Assembly: GCA_964508225.1 (NCBI GenBank)
Contig: CAZDRX010000002.1
Span: 1 to 64,000, forward strand
Direction of reading: 5' to 3'
Length of the DNA stretch: 64,000 nucleotides
From: CAZDRX01 sp964508225
Lineage (GTDB): Bacteria > Patescibacteriota > Gracilibacteria > Peribacterales > Peribacteraceae
Positions 53,359 to 62,008 of this stretch are shown here, in pieces. The notes below the pieces were generated by a model. That model was given only the letters and a program-made list of their open reading frames with translations. It did not search any database and had not been told where the DNA came from. The position numbers and the translations under genes are program-made. How positions within the stretch are numbered: position 1 is the stretch's first letter; every line of letters begins with the position of its first letter.

Positions 53359-54069
53359 GTGAACCAGACTCCCACTACACAGTCACCCGCCGGCATGAGT
53401 GCCGACGATTTCCGTTCGTGGAATGAATCGATGTCCCGCAAGTATCACCCCGACGACTACCATTCGTCCTCGAGTGCCATCGTCCGCTGGATCGAGCGCA
53501 GCCGCGTGTGTGAGATCTTCCGTCAGCTCGGCTGCGAGAAGGATCACCGCGTGCTGGAAGTGGGTGTGGGAGTCGGCACCATCCTCGCGCAGATTCCGTC
53601 GAAGACCCGCGCAGGCATCGACTTGAGTTCCCACTACCTCAGTTTCGCGCGGCAGCGTCTGCCGTCCGATGTGCAGCTCATCGAAGGCAACGCCGAGGAA
53701 CTCACGAAGCACTTTCCGCCAGCGTCGTTCGACCGTATCTACTCGAGCGAAGTGATTGAGCACGTCCAGCATCCGGATCGTGTGATCGCAGGCATGAAGG
53801 CGCTCCTCGCCCCCGGCGGTCGCATCGTGATCTCGGTGCCGAATGAACGCCTCATCGATCAGTGCAAGGCGCTCGTCCGTCGTCTCGGACTCTTCCGTCT
53901 CTTCTTTCCCAAGCTTGAGAGCTGCAGCGAGGGCAACGAGTGGCACCTCCACATCTTCACGCCCAAGGATATTCAGAAGCTCTTCACCGATGCCGGCCTC
54001 ACGATGGAGAAGCTCAAGGGCGCTCCGTACAGTTTTCTGCCGCTCCGGTACATCGCGAGCGGTCGCTGA
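53359..54069 (+). CDS. Class I SAM-dependent methyltransferase
   Basis: A 236-residue methyltransferase: motif I VLEVGVGVGTILAQIP, then AGIDLSS, IEGNAEEL, and SSEVIEHVQHPDRVIAGMKALLAPGGRIVISVPN, the classic UbiE/Methyltransf_11 pattern. GTG 53359 is taken as start because a TACGCT -10-like box (53346-53351) lies just before it, giving a leaderless message. ATG 53395 is the alternative. The gene is divergent from the frameshifted membrane protein gene, with 91 bases between. The substrate is unknown. Confidence 0.82.
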   Translation: MNQTPTTQSPAGMSADDFRSWNESMSRKYHPDDYHSSSSAIVRWIERSRVCEIFRQLGCEKDHRVLEVGVGVGTILAQIPSKTRAGIDLSSHYLSFARQRLPSDVQLIEGNAEELTKHFPPASFDRIYSSEVIEHVQHPDRVIAGMKALLAPGGRIVISVPNERLIDQCKALVRRLGLFRLFFPKLESCSEGNEWHLHIFTPKDIQKLFTDAGLTMEKLKGAPYSFLPLRYIASGR

Positions 54070-54078
54070 GCATCATGC

Positions 54079-54720
54079 TCAGGACTTCCGGATCGTCATG
54101 AAGTACCTCGCATAGTTCACCGTGTGCGGTGAGCCTTCTTCGTGCAGCCGCGCGCTCATCATCTTCATCACGTTCGGGTGGCTCATGGGGCCATTCGCGC
54201 GGATCTCGCCTGTGGGTTTCAGTCTCGCGAGTGCCTGCTTCACGATGCGGCCGAGCATCTCTGCTTCCGCTCTGTCTCGCTCGGGACGTGATACGGAGCG
54301 ACTCAGTTTGTCCGTGAGCGCGATGCAGAGGCTTTCAGGGAACAGGATCAGGTCGAACATCGGTGTCTCCGGCCACACTCCTGTCATATCGAACGCGAGC
54401 TTCTGCATGCCGCCTTCCACGTTCAGGATGTCCCGCAGCATGTCTGCGACGGTGATGTGGGATGCCGGTACGCCGAGGTGGATGAGCACGCGTTCGAGTG
54501 CGGCGGGGTAGGCGCCGACACTGAGGAGCTTCCCCGTCCTGAGCGTCGTGAGGTCCGCTTCCGTGATGAGCCCCGTCTCCGCGTGGTGGCTGGGGGCGTA
54601 GAGCCATGCGTACTCACCTTCATTCCGCATGCGCGATGTGTCGTCTGGATCGAGAAGGTCTCGGAAGAGCTTCGTTTCACATTCCCGGATGCGCGCGATG
54701 AAAGGGGAGTCCTTCTCCAT
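54079..54720 (-). CDS. Hypothetical protein with a Rossmann/methyltransferase-like core
   Basis: A 213-residue cytoplasmic protein. Segment KLLSVGAYPAALERVLIHLGVPASHITVADM (~64-94) looks like a degenerate SAM-binding strand-helix-strand, and PMFDLILFPESLC like motif IV. The C-terminal MKMMSARLHEEGSPHTVNYARYFMTIRKS resembles the end of a class I fold. Motif I lacks the glycine-rich GxGxG, so SAM binding is uncertain. Its stop converges on the methyltransferase at 53359-54069, 9 bases away. Confidence 0.55.
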   Translation of the reverse strand: MEKDSPFIARIRECETKLFRDLLDPDDTSRMRNEGEYAWLYAPSHHAETGLITEADLTTLRTGKLLSVGAYPAALERVLIHLGVPASHITVADMLRDILNVEGGMQKLAFDMTGVWPETPMFDLILFPESLCIALTDKLSRSVSRPERDRAEAEMLGRIVKQALARLKPTGEIRANGPMSHPNVMKMMSARLHEEGSPHTVNYARYFMTIRKS

Positions 54721-54760
54721 GCCGTTATCCTGAAGCCCGCAGCGCAGGAGTCAAGATTCT

Positions 54761-55654
54761 TCATCTGAGCTTCATCTCGGTCACTCCCTTCGTGCTCACG
54801 ATGAGGTGCGAGATGTTCTCGCCGTACTCCTCCTTTCCTCCTGCGATGTCATCGGTGAGGTCATGTGCAGCGCCCACGAGCAGATGCACGATCCTGAGCT
54901 TGGCTTGCCGTACGAGCTTCACGAAGTGTGCGTCACGCGCCGTCATCACGTGCTGTTCGTACTCCTCTTTCGTGCCCCACTGCTCCGCCCATTCGGCTTT
55001 GGCGTCCAGCTCGGGATCTTCGGCGGCAAGCAGCTCAATCTTCTTCTGGCTCGCGAGACTGTACCCCGCTCCGAGCCTCGCGAGTGTGGAGAGGCGTACC
55101 TGCCGCTGCTCCCGCCCGAAGCGCACAATCTGGTACACCGGAGACTGCATGTTCCGAAGCACATTCAGTTCCTCATCCACGCGCTCCCGCGAGGGTGCGA
55201 TGTCCTGCCCCACTCCGAACGGAATGACCGTCGTGAATTTCCTCTCGATGAGTTCGCGGTGGATCGCGCGGTACCCTTCCATCTGATCCGCCACTCTGCC
55301 TTCCACGAGCCCCTCGTGCATCAGGTGATCGAGCCCGCTCTCGGGCAGCTCGTACACCGACTGCATGCCGGTGAGCAGCTCCTCATTGATCCTCTCGAGC
55401 TCAGGACATTGCTCCTTGGTGAGCCCGCGGCAGAAGTGCATCCATCTCCACTGCACGAGGCCGGTGTCCGGATTCTCCACGAACCGCTCCTCGATCTTGG
55501 CCCCTTCCGATACGCCACGGAGCTTCTCGGCAATCGCCTTCAGCGTGTCATTGATGCCCTTCTTCTCCGGTTCACCGCCAAGAGCGCCCGTGGCGGCCAG
55601 AGCCACACCACCGAACGCCGCTTGCAGGAATTCTCTCCGGTTCTGCATCAGCAC
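54761..55654 (-). CDS. Tat-exported hypothetical protein
   Basis: A 297-residue protein with a clear twin-arginine signal: NRREFLQAAFGGVALAATGALGG (RRxFL, hydrophobic helix, small residues). The mature part is charged and helical, with no recognised catalytic motif and no cysteine pairs. Tat export suggests it folds or binds a cofactor in the cytoplasm before export. It is transcribed leftwards with its neighbours on both sides; gaps of 40 and 50 bases suggest loose operon membership. No family is recognised. Confidence 0.65.
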   Translation of the reverse strand: MLMQNRREFLQAAFGGVALAATGALGGEPEKKGINDTLKAIAEKLRGVSEGAKIEERFVENPDTGLVQWRWMHFCRGLTKEQCPELERINEELLTGMQSVYELPESGLDHLMHEGLVEGRVADQMEGYRAIHRELIERKFTTVIPFGVGQDIAPSRERVDEELNVLRNMQSPVYQIVRFGREQRQVRLSTLARLGAGYSLASQKKIELLAAEDPELDAKAEWAEQWGTKEEYEQHVMTARDAHFVKLVRQAKLRIVHLLVGAAHDLTDDIAGGKEEYGENISHLIVSTKGVTEMKLR

Positions 55655-55704
55655 CCGACTCTAGCGCCTTCGCACACGCCAAGGAAAGAATCTTCCGAGT
55701 TACC

Positions 55705-56322
55705 CTATTTCCTTGGCTTCCACTCGACGATAGATCCGAGTCGCCGTTCCATCTTGTCCGCACGGCGCAGCATCTTCCTCTGTGCAGGCATCGTGAGTTC
55801 ATAGTGCCGCACGGAGTCGACGTACTGCGGGATCTGGAAGAGTTCTTCCTCCGAAGTCACCCATCCGTCCTTATCGAAGCGCGAGAGGTCGACGGGATGT
55901 GAGTACCACCTGAGCACCTTGTAGCCTTTCGTATCCGTGTACTCGTGGAAGTACGACATCACGAGCTCACGGAGTGTCCTGTAGACCGGATCGCGGTACC
56001 GCACCACACCGTGATTCGTCTTGCTGATCGCTCCCCAGTGGCCTTTCACTTTGAATGGCGTCACCACGTGATCGTCGTCTTTGCTCGCTACCTTGAGGTC
56101 CATCACGAGCGGCGGATGGCCGATGAGCCGGAGCGCGAGTGCGGCGAACATCGCGCCTTCCATGCAGTGAGCGGTGCGGTGCTTGAGCACTCTGCGCGGA
56201 GACATGCACGTTTCGCCGTGTACTTCGAAATTGGTCGGCAGCGTATCGAGGAAGTCCTGAATCTTCACCGGAGTCGCGAGGGGCTTCAGGATGCGGAGCT
56301 CGGAGGGGGAGAGGCCGTACAT
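55705..56322 (-). CDS. Transglutaminase-like superfamily protein
   Basis: A 205-residue protein with the catalytic layout of transglutaminase-like cysteine proteins: Cys in TAHCMEGAMFAALALRLIG, His in DDDHVVTPFKVKGHWG, then D in RYRDPVY. No signal peptide, so cytoplasmic. The ATG at 56322 is preferred: its leader is the pyrimidine-rich CTCCCTCCC with a TACACT -10-like box just before. The longer frame crosses the start region of the divergent small gene. Substrate unknown; relatives include peptidases and deamidases. Confidence 0.68.
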   Translation of the reverse strand: MYGLSPSELRILKPLATPVKIQDFLDTLPTNFEVHGETCMSPRRVLKHRTAHCMEGAMFAALALRLIGHPPLVMDLKVASKDDDHVVTPFKVKGHWGAISKTNHGVVRYRDPVYRTLRELVMSYFHEYTDTKGYKVLRWYSHPVDLSRFDKDGWVTSEEELFQIPQYVDSVRHYELTMPAQRKMLRRADKMERRLGSIVEWKPRK

Positions 56323-56379
56323 GGGAGGGAGTGTAGCGGGTGGGCTAGAAATCGTCTCGCGACTGCTACAATGTCCCTC

Positions 56380-56622
56380 ATGTGGCCCTTCCAAAAAAAG
56401 AAGAAGGTGAAAAAACTAAAACGAGGAGCAATTCCTTACGTTTTTCTTCTAGTGGGATTTTTCGGCGCAACACTTACTGATGAGGTGATCAATATTCTTC
56501 ATGAGATCGCGATAGAAGGCGGCCCTCAAGTGTTTTTTTATCATTCAATGGGCATTCTCATTGCGTGGGTGCTCGTGGTTGTCGGAACAATGAAAATGAT
56601 CGAGGGACTTTATGAAGAATAA
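56380..56622 (+). CDS. Small two-helix membrane protein (80 aa)
   Basis: An 80-residue protein. A strongly basic N-terminus (FQKKKKVKKLKRG) is followed by two membrane helices (~18-35 and ~52-70), with a short acidic loop between them. The positive-inside rule puts the N-terminus in the cytoplasm. ATG 56380 is preferred because a TACAAT -10 box (56367-56372) overlaps the earlier in-frame ATG 56371. The DNA is more AT-rich than neighbouring genes. No family is recognised. Confidence 0.55.
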   Translation: MWPFQKKKKVKKLKRGAIPYVFLLVGFFGATLTDEVINILHEIAIEGGPQVFFYHSMGILIAWVLVVVGTMKMIEGLYEE

Positions 56623-56706
56623 GGGTGGAGAGTTTGGAAAAGTTGGAACCAGTCGCAACAGATGATTATGGCTTGCTTGAGGCGCTCCGAAGCAGTGGCC
56701 GCTCTT

Positions 56707-57132
56707 CTACTTGCTTAGATCAAACTCAACCGTCCATTCAATCCCATATTTGTCCCTGAACATGGCAAAGTATGAACCCGGGGCACTGTCGTCGGGTGAG
56801 CATTCAACACTTCCACCCTTCGAAAGACCTTTGAAGATTTTTTCCGCCTCTTCGCGGCTGTCCGCGCTGACGGCGATCTTCGACCTGTTCTCGTTCTCAT
56901 TCACACGTCCCAGTACTTCCGGCACGTCATTGGCCATCAGAACGTTTTTCCCGATGGGCAATGTGATGCTCATGATTTTCCGCTCATCATTCTTGGACAC
57001 CGGAAACTCCGGGCTCGAGAGGTCTCCAAAACGGACAATTTTTCCAAATTCTCCGCCAAAGACGGATTTGTAAAACGTAAACGCCTCCTCGGCATTTCCA
57101 TTGAAGTTGATGTACGGATTGATGGTGGGCAT
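56707..57132 (-). CDS. PhnB-like VOC (glyoxalase-fold) protein
   Basis: A 141-residue protein of the PhnB/3-demethylubiquinone-like VOC family: NPYINFNGNAEEAFTFYKSVFGGE at the start, VLMANDVPE in the middle and FAMFRDKYGIEWTVEFD at the end. These proteins have a paired beta-alpha-beta-beta-beta fold, and metal-dependent and metal-independent members occur. The substrate is not predictable. ATG 57132 gives the standard N-terminus MPTINPYINF; the longer frame is unlike the family. A TACGAT -10-like box lies a few bases upstream. Confidence 0.85.
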   Translation of the reverse strand: MPTINPYINFNGNAEEAFTFYKSVFGGEFGKIVRFGDLSSPEFPVSKNDERKIMSITLPIGKNVLMANDVPEVLGRVNENENRSKIAVSADSREEAEKIFKGLSKGGSVECSPDDSAPGSYFAMFRDKYGIEWTVEFDLSK

Positions 57133-57298
57133 AGGCGCATCGTACACAGCGGGACTGAAAGAGGGAATGGCGCAGATGCCCCTCCTCGAAAAACACCTTG
57201 AGACACAATCTGAATCCGATCCGTAGCGATTGCTTGACATCACACAGCGCAGAAGGAAAGATCCCCAACATACTTTCTTTTCCCTCCTCTTTCATTTT

Positions 57299-58108
57299 AT
57301 GAACACAAAACTCCTGTCCGCAGTCGCTGGTGTGGCCATGTTCCTGAACGCAACCACTGCGCTTGCCAGCCCTCCACGTGCCGATCTCCAGGTGCAGTTG
57401 CAGGCACCCTCCAGCGTACAGATCTCCACAGCTACCACGTACACAGCCACGGTGAAGAACCTCGGCCCGGCCACGACGAATGTGAGCCTGGTGATCGAGT
57501 TCCCTCTGACGGACACCAGCCCGACAGTCGCCATCCTTGGCACGGTCACGGAATCAGACTCCCGCTGTTCCATCGTATCGAACAAGATCACGTGTGCCTT
57601 CAGCGGCCTGAAGAAGAACAATTCAGTGACCGTCAATTACTTGTACACGGCTCCTGTATCGACCAAGTCGCTCGGGATGAAAGCAATCGCGAGTTCGTCC
57701 GTTACCGATCCGAACACGGGCAACAATATGGCGACGGTTGTGCCGAACCTCGTGTATCCGGTTCGCAACATCACCTCCGCAACAGTCCTGAATTCTCACT
57801 GTACGGGCACGAATCTGACATCGTACTTCGAGTGCGCGCTCTTCCCGAGTTCTATCTCCACGCACATCGCTACGTTCAATGCGGATCAGACCATCACGCT
57901 CACAGAGCCCGGTTACGCCGGTACGTGGTCCCAGAATGCGGCCAAGACGACGCTGTTCTTTGAGTACACGGAGGCGAGTGGCTCCGGCAGCTCTGCGATC
58001 GCTCAGTTCAATGGTTTCGCCATCAATGGCAGCAACTGCTTCGATGGTCTGACGACGTTCATCCCCGCCACGACGTACGTCAGTCCGTACCGCGTCTGTC
58101 TTCAGTAA
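57299..58108 (+). CDS. Secreted protein with a DUF11-like domain
   Basis: A 269-residue protein: signal peptide (1-~25, ending TALAS), then a DUF11-like domain (ADLQVQLQAPSSVQISTATTYTATV to ~150, with the DPNTGNNMATV motif that ends DUF11 repeats). A C-terminal ~110-residue domain with four cysteines follows. There is no membrane anchor, so it is probably released or bound to other surface proteins. The DUF11 part resembles units of the giant protein. The leader 57272-57298 is a long CU-rich tract (ACTTTCTTTTCCCTCCTCTT) without a Shine-Dalgarno site. Confidence 0.75.
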   Translation: MNTKLLSAVAGVAMFLNATTALASPPRADLQVQLQAPSSVQISTATTYTATVKNLGPATTNVSLVIEFPLTDTSPTVAILGTVTESDSRCSIVSNKITCAFSGLKKNNSVTVNYLYTAPVSTKSLGMKAIASSSVTDPNTGNNMATVVPNLVYPVRNITSATVLNSHCTGTNLTSYFECALFPSSISTHIATFNADQTITLTEPGYAGTWSQNAAKTTLFFEYTEASGSGSSAIAQFNGFAINGSNCFDGLTTFIPATTYVSPYRVCLQ

Positions 58109-58122
58109 ATACGTCTATGTTC

Positions 58123-58155
58123 AAAAAGCCCTGCGAACGTCGTGGGGCTTTTTTT
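58123..58155 (+). terminator. Terminator of the secreted DUF11 gene
   Basis: AAAAAGCCC, a 13-base loop and GGGCTTTTTTT, 14 bases after the stop codon. Confidence 0.75.
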
Positions 58156-58170
58156 GTAACTACGGAGAAG

Positions 58171-58178
58171 TGGTGGAG
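58171..58178 (+). repeat. TGGTGGAG repeat at the left edge of the AT-rich island
   Basis: TGGTGGAG is identical, in the same orientation, to 61046-61053, which is the 3'-terminal CTCCACCA of the tmRNA gene read on the plus strand. The two copies enclose the AT-rich island and could be attachment-site remnants, although eight bases can match by chance. Confidence 0.35.
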
Positions 58179-58382
58179 CATTCAGGGTTAATTCCGAACC
58201 ATCTCCGTTTTTTACTCGGGATGTAACAGATATTCTAGAAATGCTCCTAAAGCTCGATTACTCGCTGCATACACTTATAGAACTGCTGGAGAAACCCCGA
58301 GATATAAAACGATTTGCGATCCTCTAACTCGGATGCGTCAAAGAGCTTTCGGAAGTAATTCCGAACTTTGTGGATAATAGAA

Positions 58383-58388
58383 TATAAT
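58383..58388 (+). promoter_or_regulatory. -10 box of the SEC-C gene
   Basis: A perfect TATAAT that overlaps the first in-frame ATG (58387). The start ATG 58396 then lies 7 bases after the -10 box, so the mRNA is likely leaderless. Confidence 0.55.
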
Positions 58389-58395
58389 GCTTTCA

Positions 58396-60864
58396 ATGAG
58401 CTTATTTAAAAGAGGAAGACACAAAAGGCCTAAAAAGCAAAAGAAGGTGCAGCTAGATGAAATAGCTCAAATTGGAGATATGATTATTGCTAGAAAGGGG
58501 AAAGAAGTATTCATGCAAAGCGTAAGGCAAAAGGGGGAACATGAACGAATAAAGGCACAGTTCATTGCTGATTATCCATCAATATGTGCGGAAATTGATG
58601 CCTCTATCAGTCGAATAAAAGAGTTAGTGCATTCAATGGAGCCACTTCAGCTTCTACACTGTAGTTATTTTAGTTTTGCAGTTGCCATGATGGATAAGCC
58701 ATCTGAATTCCAAATGGGAACCAATGAAGTTATGCTTGCTCGAATGCTTGACTACATTCAGGCAGTAATCGTCAGCATTCCGCCTTTAGTAGAATACCCA
58801 AAGTTCGATCAGTCTCGTTGGGATGAATTATCCAAAGAAGTATCGAAGCTTTATGGCGAATTAATGTCTAAATTTTTCATTGCTCAAACATTTAAACTGA
58901 GTACCGAAGATTCTAGATTTGATAATGAAGAATATTCAGAAGTATTTCATCAATCTCAATCACTAAGGCTCACGGTTAGAGGTGATCGCTATGTTTACCA
59001 CGAAGTTCAACACTTTAAGGATTTTTTAACTCCACATGACGCTGTTTTGCGAGAGCTATTCAATGTAACAGCTGAGGATTTGGTTCAGGGTTTTTCCCAA
59101 ATTCTTTCATCATTAACTGTTGGGGTTCAAAAATCATTTGATGATTTGTTTGAGTTGCAACAGAGATCAGTTGATGCAACTGAGGAAAAGCTAAAGACCG
59201 AAAGGGATTTGCCAGAAGATGTTGGTGCATTGCTGAGATCTGCAGTGGATGCCGACCCTGAATTGAAAGCCCTGGCTGATTCTTTTAAAGGTAAGTTCTT
59301 TGAATTAGATCTTTTTGATTTGCAGAAAGTAACTTCTCTTCCATCCAATGTTCTAGATGCTCTTTCTCTGTCTGCTGGTGCAAACCCTGAATTCAATCAG
59401 GGTGAATATGCTGGATGGCCACTCAAAGAATTACCTACAAGAGTTCATCCATTCTTGAAAATTAATAATAAATATTATTGTTTTGATATGTATGGTCTTG
59501 CCGACAATCTTTATCGCGGAATCGAAAATGCAATAATGAAACTTAAGCCGGAGTACAGAGTGACTTGGAATAAACTACAGCAAGAGATTACAGAAGAGAC
59601 TGCCCTCACATTATTTAGAAGAGCTTTACCTGAGGCTTGGAGCCAAAAGAATCTTTATATTAAGATAAAGGAAGGAGTGTTCGAAGAAATTGCAGATGGA
59701 TTGGTAATCTTTGATGGACATTTGATTGTGATTCAAGTTAAAGCAGGCAAATTTACTTGGACTGCACCAACAACGGATTTCGATGCTTATATCACATCAT
59801 TAAAAACATTAATTGAGGCTCCTGCGCGACAGGGTGAAAGACTAATAAAATTAGTAGAAGAAAATCCCGAAGTTCCTTTGTTTGATATCCATGGAAACTT
59901 AGTACATACAATTCGTTCTTGTGAAATTAAGCACATGTCAGTGTGCTCACTCACAATGGAGAATATCAATGAATATGCAGCCCGATCAGATAAGCTGAAA
60001 GGCTTGGGAATTAGCATTGAAGATATACCATTATGGGCACTCTCATTTGATGATTTAAGGGTTTATGTCGACATTATTGATAACCCTTTAATCTTTATAC
60101 ATTTTTTAGAATTAAGAGTTCGTGCAGCAGTTGCTAAAGCCGTGAAGATGACCGATGAATTAGATCATCTAGGACTCTATTTATCGACAAATAATTATAT
60201 TCAAGTTGCTGAGGATATGGGTGGTGGGCAGCCGAATACTCACACCGCATTTTTTGGGTATAGAGAAAAAATTGATGAATATTTTGCCAATCTGCAGTTT
60301 GACCCAGCGAGTGCAGTAAAGCCAAAACAGGACTTGCCTCAACGATTACAAGAAATTATTGACGTATTAGAAGCTAAAAAAATCAAAGACAGAACATTCT
60401 TAGCTTCTTTTCTCCTGAATGGAGGATCAGAATTAAGAAAGGATATCGATGATGGAATAAAGGTATGTCTTGAAAGAAGTAAATTCAGGGGTGTTGTTGT
60501 TCCAATGAGCTTATTCGGCTCCGATTGTCAGGTCACGTTTAACTGCATTAGACCCGATGTTGCTCAGCCATCAGAGCAGGAGTTAAAAGAAAAGTTGTAT
60601 ATCACTCTTATTAGTGCCGAAGAAAAAGAGAGATTAATGGTTAATCTGTATTTCGATATGGAGCTAAAAATTACCGATGTAAAGTTTGAAACGCTAAAAA
60701 TAAGTGATTTGAACGATGAACAGCTAGTTGCTATGAAAATTGAAACTGAGAAAGCAAAAGTCAAAAGAGTTTCGTTTCATAAACGAGAGTATGGCAAGAT
60801 CGGCAGAAATGATCTCTGTCCATGTGGTAGTGGGAAAAAGTACAAGAAATGCTGTGGGCGCTAA
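58396..60864 (+). CDS. Large protein with a PD-(D/E)xK nuclease-like core and C-terminal SEC-C zinc motif
   Basis: An 822-residue cytoplasmic protein. The N-terminal ~25 residues are very basic, and residues ~30-400 are mostly helical. Around 430-455, E430/E431, D434 and Q447-x-K449 (ADGLVIFDGHLIVIQVKAG) fit a PD-(D/E)xK core of the Mrr/NERD kind, with Gln in the QxK variant. Residues 803-822 are a canonical SEC-C motif: C808-x-C810, then C819-C820 (CPCGSGKKYKKCC), binding zinc. Codon use is strikingly AT-rich, unlike its neighbours, so it was probably acquired. A role in defence or nucleic acid quality control is possible but unproven. Confidence 0.7.
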   Translation: MSLFKRGRHKRPKKQKKVQLDEIAQIGDMIIARKGKEVFMQSVRQKGEHERIKAQFIADYPSICAEIDASISRIKELVHSMEPLQLLHCSYFSFAVAMMDKPSEFQMGTNEVMLARMLDYIQAVIVSIPPLVEYPKFDQSRWDELSKEVSKLYGELMSKFFIAQTFKLSTEDSRFDNEEYSEVFHQSQSLRLTVRGDRYVYHEVQHFKDFLTPHDAVLRELFNVTAEDLVQGFSQILSSLTVGVQKSFDDLFELQQRSVDATEEKLKTERDLPEDVGALLRSAVDADPELKALADSFKGKFFELDLFDLQKVTSLPSNVLDALSLSAGANPEFNQGEYAGWPLKELPTRVHPFLKINNKYYCFDMYGLADNLYRGIENAIMKLKPEYRVTWNKLQQEITEETALTLFRRALPEAWSQKNLYIKIKEGVFEEIADGLVIFDGHLIVIQVKAGKFTWTAPTTDFDAYITSLKTLIEAPARQGERLIKLVEENPEVPLFDIHGNLVHTIRSCEIKHMSVCSLTMENINEYAARSDKLKGLGISIEDIPLWALSFDDLRVYVDIIDNPLIFIHFLELRVRAAVAKAVKMTDELDHLGLYLSTNNYIQVAEDMGGGQPNTHTAFFGYREKIDEYFANLQFDPASAVKPKQDLPQRLQEIIDVLEAKKIKDRTFLASFLLNGGSELRKDIDDGIKVCLERSKFRGVVVPMSLFGSDCQVTFNCIRPDVAQPSEQELKEKLYITLISAEEKERLMVNLYFDMELKITDVKFETLKISDLNDEQLVAMKIETEKAKVKRVSFHKREYGKIGRNDLCPCGSGKKYKKCCGR

Positions 60865-60974
60865 AACAAACCTAAACTTCCGAACTTGGAGTTAACCCCA
60901 ACATAAAGCCATGAATGCCATTCGAAGCTAAAAATGCACCAATATGACAAAAACCCGCTTTCGAACTTTTTCAA

Positions 60975-60993
60975 AACGGCCTATAAGGCCGTT
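60975..60993 (-). terminator. Terminator of the tmRNA gene
   Basis: AACGGCC / GGCCGTT with a five-base loop. On the minus strand it is followed by TTTTG. It lies about 50 bases beyond the tmRNA 3' end. Confidence 0.7.
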
Positions 60994-61045
60994 ATTCTCT
61001 ATAAAATCGCAATTCTGTGCGTTTGAATTTCGGTGAATTCCCGAA

Positions 61046-61453
61046 TGGTGGAGATGCCGGGAGTTGAACCCGGGTCCAACGTGTACGCCGAAGGTCCATA
61101 CGATCATGTTCCTTTCGTTTTCTCATCCCGTCAGGAAGGAACAAAGAGAGGGAGAGAGATGTGACGCAGTATTCGGGATCAACGTCGCGTCACGCGATGA
61201 TCCAACCTCGCTAGTGACGCCACTCCAATCCAGCGAGGATCAAGAGGGTAGCGTGGTCCGAATTGAATCAGACCTTAGGCATAGGCCGGAGCCAGCCTTG
61301 CCGAAAGATCGGCAAAGATGTTCTCGAGAGCCTTAGCCATTGTGCTGGTTTTGGCAGCTATAGTTGCTCAGCGTGGGTAACGGGTACAGAGAGCAAACCC
61401 GGATCGAGACACAAGCGACGCAGATTCACGCTGTCGAAAGCCTGTCATCCCCA
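61046..61453 (-). ncRNA. ssrA: Transfer-messenger RNA (tmRNA)
   Basis: The gene runs leftwards from about 61452 to 61046. The 5' end GGGGATG pairs with CATCTCC just before the encoded CCA, forming the Ala-type acceptor stem. The T arm is the GGGTTCAACTCCC segment near 61055-61075. The resume codon GCU (61358-61356) follows ACUAUA, as in Bacillus. The tag frame starts AAKTSTM and ends LAPAYA before UAA (61277-61275), 27 codons in all, longer than usual. tmRNA with SmpB frees stalled ribosomes and marks the product for degradation. An extended -10 promoter lies upstream. Confidence 0.93.
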
Positions 61454-61490
61454 AAAGAGAAAAGCGGAGATGTGAGAGAGCAGAGTGATC

Positions 61491-61499
61491 ATTATAGCA
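61491..61499 (-). promoter_or_regulatory. Extended -10 promoter of ssrA
   Basis: On the minus strand TGC-TATAAT, a consensus -10 with the TG extension. No good -35 is visible at the expected distance. The precursor would start near 61484, about 30 bases before the mature 5' end. Confidence 0.6.
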
Positions 61500-61511
61500 C
61501 GATCAGGCGCC

Positions 61512-61892
61512 CTAGAGGACGTGTTTCATCGCCCAGTTCACGAAGCCGAGCACGGTGCTCACGATCACCCAGCCCGTGATGCCGTCCGTGACGGTCATGA
61601 TGACGATGTTCGGATCCATGCGGATCACCACGATGTAGACGATGCCGAGGAAGACCGCGTTCACGCAGATCGTGGTGAGCAGGGAGAAGAGCAGGTGCAG
61701 CGGGAACGTCAGCAGCGAGAGGATCGGCCGGAGAAACAGGTTCAGAAGCGTCAGGAGCGAGCCGATGATCACGTACGCAGGCAGCCCGCCGAACACCGTG
61801 AAGGACGACGGGAAATAGACGTGCATGCCCCACACGGTCACGATGTTGAGGATCGCTTTCACCGCCAGACGGAGAGGTGCGGACTTGATCAT
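61512..61892 (-). CDS. Phage-holin-4-type (DUF360) membrane protein
   Basis: A 126-residue protein with four membrane helices matching the widespread 'phage holin family 4' group (YvlD/DUF360): SAPLRLAVKAILNIVTVW, then LLTLLNLFLRPILSLLTFPL, then the final GWVIVSTVLGFVNWAMKHVL. Despite the name, these chromosomal proteins are not usually phage lysis proteins, and some are linked to envelope stress. It lies just upstream of the ssrA promoter on the same strand, and divergent from the small gene at 62009. Confidence 0.85.
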   Translation of the reverse strand: MIKSAPLRLAVKAILNIVTVWGMHVYFPSSFTVFGGLPAYVIIGSLLTLLNLFLRPILSLLTFPLHLLFSLLTTICVNAVFLGIVYIVVIRMDPNIVIMTVTDGITGWVIVSTVLGFVNWAMKHVL

Positions 61893-62008
61893 GTTCCCTG
61901 CATCCTACCACCCCCGGTGTTAACCTTATTTGACATCCCCCTCCTTTCTGGGACAATCGCAAGGCCGTTGATCTTTTTTTGTTTCCGTTCTCCTGCGAGG
62001 AGGTTCCT

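Noticed and set aside
61512..61892. Prophage remnant because of the holin-like gene
   Set aside because: This holin-4/DUF360 family is mostly chromosomal and no other phage genes are nearby.
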